Shown here piece after piece: positions 43,764 to 51,196 of a stretch of 51,196 bases of DNA. Under the pieces are notes generated by a model. It did not search any database. It was given only the letters and a program-made list of their open reading frames with translations, and was not told the origin of the DNA. The DNA is taken from positions 1-51,196 of the forward strand of contig NCSJ02000308.1 in the NCBI GenBank assembly GCA_002812745.2, given 5' to 3'. The stretch's first letter is position 1, and each line of letters begins with the position of its first letter. The position numbers and the translations under genes were made by a program. Origin of the DNA: Scytalidium lignicola (taxonomy: Eukaryota; Ascomycota; Leotiomycetes).

Positions 43764-44231
43764 ATACTTATCTTATCATCTACTATTCTTTACTTTTAGT
43801 TATAACTATGTAAGTATTTCATTTCTCTCCTTTTCACCCTTCTCTCCTTTAACATGTCAAGAGCTCTTTAACTAACTTTTGTAATCTTTCTTATTAGATC
43901 TCTTAGCTTTCAAGTAAGTTTCTCTTGTTTACCTTTGCTAACTCTTTGATTAACATATGATTAGCTTATTATAACTAAGAAACATAAAAAANCTCATATA
44001 TCCTTATTACTTATAATATAACAAGTCTTTATTTACTCAACTTAACCTTAAATGTTTTACTTTACAAATTAATAACAAGTGTAAAGAGTATACTCACAAG
44101 TATAAAAANGTGTAGAAAAGTTCTTAAGAAGTATCATTATCATGTGAATAAACTACTCTAGCTTGTTGACCAAACAACAATAAGTAATATAATGTGAATA
44201 TACTAAACATGTTAAGAACATACTTTACTAG
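43764..44231. other. Gyp-D spacer between the two accessory frames
   Basis: The minus strand continues a Lys/Glu-rich broken reading upstream of the sense frame (for example HVKGEKGEKERNE near 43850). Two Ns lie by A runs. There is no recognisable domain. Confidence 0.35.
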
Positions 44232-44960
44232 GAAATCAAGAAAGAAAAGATAGATGATAATAAGCTAAGTATAGTTAGTAAGATCTTGAGGAGTATTAAT
44301 AGTTACCTTAAAGCTTTAAATAATACTATTTAGAAGATAATAAGTATTTTTTCTTCTTTTCCTTTTAATTAGTATATTGTTGATATTTCACAAGCAAATC
44401 TTTTTAATAACAATATATCTTTTAACGAAAATGTATTCTCTTTAGAGGATATTAAGTTAAGTAAGTTAGAAGAGTTAGATAATAACAATAATAATAGTTC
44501 TTTTATCCTTCTAATTTATTGTCTTACCTACTCTTATCTTTTAAGAGTATAAAAAGGTAATGTCCTTACTACTCCTTATTGTTGCCTTGCCTGCTTTATT
44601 AACAAGCATTCTAAGTCAATGATGCTTGTCCTAGTCCTAATTCTTAGTATAACATTCCTTATTAGCCTTATGCTTAATCTTCTTCTTGCCTCTTCAGGAT
44701 ATCATTTCTAGTTTGAAGATAACAAGTTTATAACCTCTCTTGTTTAGCCTAATAACCTTGTCAATAGTGATAATGATAGCAATGAAGATGATAGTAATAA
44801 TAATAAAGGTAATAAAAGAGGTAATAACCCTTTGTTGAAGAAGAGAAAGTATAAGTATAAGAATACTTATAAACATTACCATTAAGTAGATAACTCTTCA
44901 CCTTTAAGTACTTTAATCTTAATTCAACCTTTTTTNGTTTCTTGCTCCTTTTCCTTATAA
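44232..44960 (+). pseudogene. Antisense accessory frame of Gyp-D, Asn/Asp-rich with paired Cys
   Basis: One plus-strand frame runs from 44232 to about 44960 broken only by TAA/TAG codons, all explainable as decayed Gln; it is opposite to gag-pol. It reads SKILRSINSYLKALNNTI, NVFSLEDIKLSKLEELDN, then CLTYSYLL...TPYCCLACFINKHSKSM. The Cys pairs could be part of a metal cluster if the Tyr come from Cys. A hydrophobic part follows, then an acidic Asn/Asp run (SDNDSNEDDSNNN) and a basic end (LLKKRKYKYKNTYKH). Position matches the Gyp-C antisense gene but I saw no clear sequence homology. The shorter minus frame here (44694-44882) is its shadow. Confidence 0.5.
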
Positions 44961-45799
44961 CTTTCTACTATGTTGATTTTAAGAAGATTACTTCTTTTAT
45001 AAGTAATTGTTCATACTGTTTTTTATATTCTTCAAGCTTCTTCATAATGTTTTACAAGTACTTTAATAACTCTTAAGTATCTTCTACTAATAAGAATCCT
45101 TTTTNACCTCATAAAATACTATTAAGTTTTATTCTTCTTAACTTCATAATCTAAGATAACTTTAACCTCTTACTCATTTTCACTATTAACAACTTTTCCT
45201 TCTGAGAACTTCAATGTTATACTAAATCTATGATAGTATAGTTTAAAGAGGAATATGTAAAAGACTAAGTACATTCTCATTTTAAAGGGTAACTTCAGCT
45301 TATACACAAGGTTATTACTTATAACTTAGACTACCTTTAGTAGTCTTAGATATCAATCTAATAACTTCTTGCTAAGTCTTTGCTATTGTAGATTCTTCAT
45401 GGATACCATCACAAAATTACTTATCTTAAATGTTATTAACTTTTGTTTTTTNGTTATAATACTTCTTCTATACTTCTATAACTTCTTATTATTACTTTGT
45501 CATTACTTCTCTTTCTTTTTGCAATATTTTTATCCTTTCTTGTATAACAATTACTCTTCTCTCTATAATGTTATCCTTGATGTTGACCTGGATCTTAAGG
45601 TTATAATTATACATATTGTAAAAAGGAGTTATACTAGTAACATTATAAACATTATTATTATATATGAATTCTGTAAGAGTTAACTTTAATATTTAGTCAT
45701 CTTGTTTGTATGAACAAAATACTTGTAAATAATGTTTTAATATTTGATTCTGGACTTTTGTTTGTCTGTTGTTTTAAGGGTAAAACGCTGTTAATAAGT
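44961..45799. other. Gyp-D pol C-terminal region, not readable
   Basis: It lies between the integrase core and the antisense frame. The integrase tail should lie here on the minus strand, but I found no motif. A plus-strand reading of the antisense frame may extend to about 45430 in a different register. The plus-strand open patch 45369-45683 is hydrophobic low complexity with an internal N and is probably a chance frame. Confidence 0.35.
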
Positions 45800-48700
45800 G
45801 TCTTTATACTTGTAAGTAGAAATATAAGGAAGCTTAGAACTTGTTAGTAAATTAAAGTCCTTGATCTGAGACTATGCTCTTCAAGGTACTAAAATCTTTG
45901 ATAATATACTGTAAAAATAGCTTTGTTAATTCTAGTGTTGTAATTATCTTCTTACAAGGAATGTATTATGCTATTTGTATATACCTGTTAATGATAACTA
46001 AATATAAATTGTATATTATGTTACTTTATTTGCTTAAAGGTAAATCTATGATAAAGTTTATCGAAATTTTTATCCATGGTTACTCTAAGTAAGGCAATAG
46101 TATTAATGTTTTATATAATGTGTATTACCTCACCTTTGTTCTTTGATAAATAGTATAAGTATATACTCAGTGTTTTATATCTTTTCTTAAGCTTGGCTAA
46201 AAATACTTTTGTTGAATCAATTCTAATATTTTTAAGATTTTAAAATGTTTTGTTATAAGGTTATTATGATTTGTAATTAATATCTTTATCCTTATTATGT
46301 TATTGTCTAGGATATATATTTTGCCTTAGTATTAAAGGAAACTTGTACAATTTATTCTTTATAGTTGTTTTTTAACTACTTTTAACTCCTTATACAAATC
46401 TGAGGTTTCTCCTTCAATGTTCTGGTTATTATATCTTAGGGTTATAAATTCTTCCTTATAATTTCCCTTATTATGTTGTAATTCTTTAACTTTACTCAAT
46501 CTCTTATTCATATTAGTAATTTCTTCTTTAATATCTTAGTCATTATATTTTGCAATCATAAGCTCTTCCTTATAATCTTGCTTTGACTGTACTATCTTAA
46601 CATAAGTTCTCTTAAAGCTTTACTTCTTATACCTTCGTACAAAGCTTCTATTCTTAAAGGTTAACCTACCTTGAGAACTATTACTCTTATAATGTTAAGG
46701 TCTCTTCTTAACAGCTTTAACAATTCTCTTCCTCTGAATCAACTACTAGTGTTATCCTTGAATAAAGGTATCCTTTTATTATAAGTTGTATATCAAGTTA
46801 GTTATCAACTTAATAAGAGAATTATCTGCTGTTTTGAATGTGCTTATCAAATAAGTATACACTTATAAGATAAAGCATTTATAATTACTAATCTTAACAA
46901 CAAGCTTAAGCTTATAAGCTATGTTATTTATTATAACCTCATGATAATATCCTGTTAAATCTATAACTACTTGTATATATACAAGCTTTAGCTAATAACC
47001 AAGCTTAAGGTGCTTAATCTAGAAACTATCCTTTTGGATATTGCCTCTTTAAGCATTTCTTCCCTTTGTAACATTATTAGCTAATATCTTAATTTTCTGT
47101 TAAAATACCTTCTTAACTCTAATGTAAAATATATTTTGCATTTTCTTTCTTAACATTAACATTAAATCTTTCACAACTTCATTAGACTTAAGTTTGTAGT
47201 CTAGTTATCTTGATAAACTATTAATAAGGTTAATCTTGCTTGTTTTATACTTTATCTTAAAGTTATATTCAGCTAACTTCTGAATCTAACATACTTACCT
47301 TTTATTTGGTTTTTCCTTGTCTATAAAGTGTTTAAGATTGTTATGATTTATCTTGATAACCACTATTAATAAGGTATAAGCCAAATAATGCCTTTATTAC
47401 TCTAATGCTTGTATTATAATAAGCATTTCCTGGTCAAGAGTATTATATACTTGTTGTATAAGATCTAGCTTCTTCGAGTAGAAGATAATAGGATGCTAGT
47501 TCAACTAGTCCTCTTCAATGATTAATTAGGATAAAACAACACTTATAGCAAATCCAGATACATCTGTCTTTAGCATTGTAAGTAGTCTCAAGATGTAATA
47601 CATAAGAATAAACATTGTAATGAAAGCCTTTTTAAGCTTGTTGAACACTTATAACATTAACTCTCCAAGTTTGAATATATTAACTTTTTACTTCTTTTCT
47701 ATTCCCTTTAGAAGATTTGATAAAGGAGTTGTTATTTTTGAATAATGTTTAATGAACCTTTTGTAAAAATTAGCAAATCCTAGAAAAACCTAGATATCTT
47801 TAAAAGAGGTAAGGATTAACTAGTCTTGAATAGTAGTAATCTAGCTCTTCTTTATTAACATACTATCAGAAGATATAATGTACTTTAAAAAACTTTACTT
47901 CTTTAATGTAGAAATTGTACTTAGATATATTCATGTATAAACAATATTACCTTAAGTACTTGAGTACTTGTTAAACATACTCTATATACTCCTCTTTAGT
48001 TTCAGAGAAGATTAGGATGTTATCTAGATAAATTATATAAATGATGTTTATTAGTCTAGCCAACACTTCATTGATGTATTGTTAGAATATTATTAGTATA
48101 TTATACAACTTAAACAGTATAATATAATATTTGTAATAACTATATTATGTATAGAAAGTTGTCTTCTACTTATTACCTTCTTGAATCTAGATTTGATGAT
48201 AAACATCCTTCAGATCTAGCTTAGTATATATTACTACTTTTCTTAACTAGTCTAAGGTTTTTGAAATTAATAGCAAAGGTGTTTGATCTTTGATAATAAC
48301 CTTATTAAAACCTTTGTAATTAATGTAAAGTTAAAGCTTGTTATCCTTTTTAAGGACAAATAACATTAGTATACTTGTTAGATTAGTAAATTACCAAATC
48401 CACCCTTTCTTTAACAAGTTATAAATATACTCTTTCAATGTTTTCATTTCCTTTTCTGCTAGTAAATAAACAGGTTTCCATGGTAATGTTACATTGTCAA
48501 TAAGCTTAATAATGTAGTATAAGCTGTTAATTCCAGGTATCTTAGCTACTTTCTTCTTGTCAAACACATTTGTAAAGTCTTAGTATTATTCTAAGATTAT
48601 GTTAACTTATTATTGTTCAGAGTCTAACAAGTCATCAATTTACATTACCTTAATATATACATAATCTAACATATATTCAAAAAAGGCTTTGAATAAAAGA

Positions 48701-49300
48701 GTATCTTTCTCTTTTTCTAATAGCTTTATAAATTGCCTTGTAAAGTAAATAGTATAATTCTTAGTCTTGAGGTAATACTTTTATTCCCCCTTCTACCATT
48801 GTATATCTAGATCTACATTATTAAGTTATGAATATCTTAAGATAATGGTATATTCATTAATAATAACTAATATAAACTAGTACTTCAAAATATAAGCTTT
48901 CTTATTTATATCTTTAGCCTTGATTAGTATAATATAAGATTTATAAACATAAATATTTGTCTTATTAACTGTTTGAAGTCTTAGCTTCTCTTCACTGTTA
49001 TTACTCTATTTATACTCTTATACTAAAGTTAAGGAGATTATATTTTACTCTACTTTACTGTTAATCAAAGCTTACTTTGTCCTTTATCTCCCTTATTTAT
49101 CTTGGATCTTAAAAGGGATCACCATATACAATTATCTTAATTTCTCCATAATATAGTAAATCTTGTTATTCACTCTCATTATTACTTCTTCTAAAGATAT
49201 AAAGGTAAAGAGAATCTTAAGTATTTGTTAAAATACTGTAAAAAGCCTTTTCCTTTTATTGTTCAACAAGGCTAAGGTTACAAGCTTCTCTGGATATTAA
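45800..49300 (-). pseudogene. pol: Gyp-D pol (RT-RNase H-integrase) pseudogene
   Basis: Minus-strand RT near 48045-47690 reads IYLDNILIFSETKEEYIEYV (box YLDD changed to YLDN), then FYIKEVKFFKVHYI and FSRICQFLQKVH. RNase H at 47560-47310 reads SKKLDLIQQVYNTLDQEMLI and INHNNLKHFIDKEKP, the H-N-N-L-x-x-F motif. A long Lys/Glu/Asn-rich linker follows at 46850-46380. The integrase core near 46090-45800 reads YIPCKKIITTLELTKLF and IVSDQGL-FTNKF, keeping the catalytic Asp of I-V-S-D. Protease was not located with confidence. Many TAA/TAG stops; no activity is possible. Confidence 0.85.
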
Positions 49301-50771
49301 CATTTCCCTGGTTTATTGTAAATATATTTTTATTAAAAGGTTAATTAGAGTTTTAGTTCTAGTTATTAAAGTAGTTTAGTAAAGTATAACCTGGCTAATT
49401 ACAACTATAACATCAAATCTTATTATTGTAAGCATTATAACAATCTTTAACATAATACCTTAACTTTCTATAATTATAACATTTGACTTTATTAGAGTTT
49501 CTAAGCTTTATAATGTTAATGCTAGTTAATAGTGTTATGTATATTAATTTTGTTTAATCTTGATATAAGATATTCAAGTTCTGCTTAAATAACCTACTTT
49601 GTTATTTCTCCTTTAACCTGTTATGCTGAAGTTTTCAAGAGTTTGTAATAATATTATTATGTTTGATCTTTTATCCTTAATTTACCTTATTAAGTTGTAA
49701 GCACTTTGCTAGTATAACTATTTCATCATATATTGTTAACAAGACATTATAATTTATAATTTTTACCCTTAGTTCAGGTGTTATTTTCACTAATAACATA
49801 TCTTGTCTTTCCTTGTCACTTGTATTAAAGAGTTATACCTTAAGGTTGTTAAGATACTCTATGAAAGACTAGATTAACTGACTTAACTATTGTTAAGCCT
49901 AGTTATACTAGTCTTAAACCTTAATCCTTCTATTACTTTCATCTCCTAGTAAAGATAATAAAATCCCCTTAAATTCTTCTTATATAATAGTACTTACTGA
50001 TTTTACTTTTTATGCTTGTTACTATTTCACCTTCAGGATACTATTAAGATATAACACAGTATAAAAGATCTTAGTATTATCCCTCTTATATAACTTTAAG
50101 AATTTAACAAATTCAAATTTGTATTCATATACAAAGTTGTTATACTCTTTTATTGTTTTCCTTATAAACTACTTTAGTAAAGGTATATGCTTATGCTTTA
50201 TACTCTGGATTGTAAGTCATTATAATAATAGTTCTGACAATACTTTGCTGGTGTATTACCTTTGTAATGTATTCCTTACCAAAGAACCTTCTTATGGTAA
50301 GATTCATATCTTTACTGAGAAGTCTCCTTATAATAGAATCAACGTCCTTATAAGTGTATTATTGTATTAGAGTAATCTTTCCTTTCTTTGTTATAACACC
50401 TTAATCTTTAAGTTTAGCTTTTCTATCTATCTTTGCACTTTATCCCTTTGTTCACTTATATACTCTAGTTCAACGTTTTCTCGTTGAAGAGCTTTGATAT
50501 AATGTATTTACTACTTGAGCAGCTTGTTCTAAGAAGGTAGTAGATTGTCTTTAAGAACCTTTAATTCCTTTGCTTACTACTCTTCTTCAATCAATTCTTT
50601 GACCAAATCACTTAATAGTATGGATGTAGCTTTTGTATACATAATTCTTAGGCTTGTCACTATCGTAATACCTTTGTTCTGACTAAGCTTAACACTAGCC
50701 TTCCTTGTTGTTCTCTGCCTTTTAGCAGTCTTAAAGGATATTATTAAACAACTTGACTAACTTGTTACCAT
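49301..50771 (-). pseudogene. gag: Gyp-D gag with N-terminal coiled coil and CCHC knuckle
   Basis: An ATG at 50771-50769, 44 bases inside the 5' LTR, opens a frame with LVKELIEEE, a long heptad-like helix (YIKALQRENVELEYISEQRD, KVQRQIEKLNLKIKVL) and later broken capsid sequence. At about 49487-49401 it reads VKCYNYRKLRYYVKDCYN, from C-Y-N-C-G-K-x-G-H-x4-C with Cys and His changed to Tyr, followed by a second CYSC-type pair. The helix is a likely multimerisation segment. The stretch also found at 4462-4741 is part of this helix. Stops are TAA/TAG at Gln positions. Confidence 0.7.
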
Positions 50772-50815
50772 CCTCTGATTATAACAGATTATCACCTAAA
50801 TGAGAAGAATTAAAA

Positions 50816-51059
50816 TGTTATAAACTGAGTCTAGGGTAAAGACAATGAATTATAATCAAGGAAGCAATAGTACTAACAATTAAGCTTGTTCTATTCTCTA
50901 AACTAATTCTTAAAGAATCCAAATCATAATAACTGCTTAGGTTACCTTTATATATGTCAGGTCTTGTACACTCTTGAAGCAAGCCTTTATCTTAATACTC
51001 TGTTCATGTGCTTAATACACTATGTATACTTCTTAGGCTCTGTAATCTAGGCTTTAACA
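50816..51059 (-). repeat. Gyp-D 5' LTR
   Basis: It starts TGTTATAAACTGAG and ends CTTTAACA on the plus strand, followed by the GATAA duplication. The gag ATG lies 44 bases inside. Confidence 0.93.
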
Positions 51060-51064
51060 GATAA

Positions 51065-51196
51065 TCTTTAAGAGTTATTATAAACAAGTAGAATTACTAA
51101 AGGAATTCTATATTAAAGTATTCTTTATTATGTTAACAAGATTAATAAAAGGTTATTTTATTATTAACAACCTTGTTAAACATACATTTAAAAAAG
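51065..51196 (+). mobile_element. Cop-X copy 3, right part (gag continues to the window end)
   Basis: The sequence after the GATAA duplication aligns with copy 1 at about 13270-13400 and with the reverse complement of copy 2 near 27690-27560. The plus strand reads YYKQVELLKEFYIKVFFIM and GYFIINNLVKHTFKK. It continues beyond the window. Confidence 0.8.

Larger units (their letters stand above)
42784..51059 (-). mobile_element. Gyp-D: full-length Ty3/gypsy retrotransposon nested in Cop-X copy 3
   Basis: The 244-base direct repeats 42784-43027 and 50816-51059 (TGTTA...AACA) enclose a 7.8-kb interior. GATAA occurs directly before (42779-42783) and after (51060-51064), a perfect target duplication. 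Removing the element rejoins Cop-X in register with copy 1 near 13260. The minus strand has gag, RT, RNase H and integrase in Ty3/gypsy order. With about 2.7 kb between the integrase core and the 3' LTR, it is longer than a plain gypsy element; that space holds an antisense frame and a sense frame. Confidence 0.93.

Noticed and set aside
44694..44882. Minus-strand frame of 62 codons, very Ile-rich, resembling a membrane protein.
   Set aside because: It is the shadow of the Asn/Asp-rich plus-strand frame; Asn/Asp codons (AAT, GAT) read as ATT/ATC on the other strand and give false Ile-rich helices.
50119..50370. Plus-strand frame of 83 codons near the right end.
   Set aside because: It is opposite the coiled-coil part of Gyp-D gag, and the same region decays to stops in the 4462-4741 copy on that strand.
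1..51196. tRNA, rRNA, CRISPR arrays and bacterial-type promoters or terminators.
   Set aside because: No cloverleaf with conserved T-loop, no rRNA signature, and no regular spaced direct repeats were seen; repeat structure is explained by LTRs and one foldback element.

Overview
The window is strongly AT-rich and contains no host gene, tRNA, rRNA or CRISPR array that I could support. Almost every recognisable stretch is a piece of a transposable element with broken frames. The breaks are mostly TAA or TAG where related proteins have Gln, Tyr where they have Cys, and Ile, Asn or Lys in place of other conserved residues. These are the changes expected when CpA becomes TpA on either strand, as in repeat-induced point mutation (RIP) of filamentous ascomycetes (Pezizomycotina). 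I infer a silenced, possibly pericentromeric, AT-isochore of such a fungus. Most single Ns sit next to runs of T or A and look like homopolymer artefacts.

Element names used here are mine. Left part (1-25550): Gyp-A, a Ty3/gypsy element on the minus strand cut by the window edge (1-4461), abuts a 280-base gag fragment of the Gyp-D family (4462-4741). Next comes Cop-X copy 1, a Ty1/copia element on the plus strand starting at 4742. It is split by Gyp-B (6309-13172, 186-base LTRs, TTATA duplication) and by an 896-base insert with a TAA-repeat tail and a 15-base target duplication (13418-14313). It ends near 15710 at a Tad-like LINE. The LINE is readable up to its endonuclease domain, where the Gyp-C chromovirus begins (17725-24896, minus strand).

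Middle part (25551-36382): a 368-base foldback element (25551-25918) sits at the edge of Cop-X copy 2 (25919-29347, minus strand). After unassigned DNA come a diverged LTR (about 30060-30358, minus orientation) and the 3' end of a second Gyp-C copy on the plus strand (about 31385-32702). Then 3.7 kb of unassigned AT-rich DNA follows, with one notable open patch at 35152-35375.

Right part (36383-51196): Cop-Y (36383-41303) is a complete Ty1/copia element with 165-base LTRs. One gag-pol frame carries zinc knuckle, protease, integrase, reverse transcriptase and RNase H, interrupted only by stop codons. It abuts Cop-X copy 3 (41304 to the window end), which is split by complete Gyp-D (42784-51059, minus strand, 244-base LTRs, GATAA duplication).

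The most interesting content lies at the 3' ends of the gypsy elements, between pol and the 3' LTR. Gyp-C carries a gene on the opposite strand whose spacing, allowing for RIP-type Cys-to-Tyr changes, fits a Zn(II)2Cys6 (Gal4-type) cluster followed by a coiled coil; a second Gyp-C copy carries its homologue. Gyp-D carries a different long antisense frame in the same place, plus an unrecognised sense frame next to its LTR. Gyp-D and Cop-X lie inside each other at different loci, so both families were active over overlapping periods.
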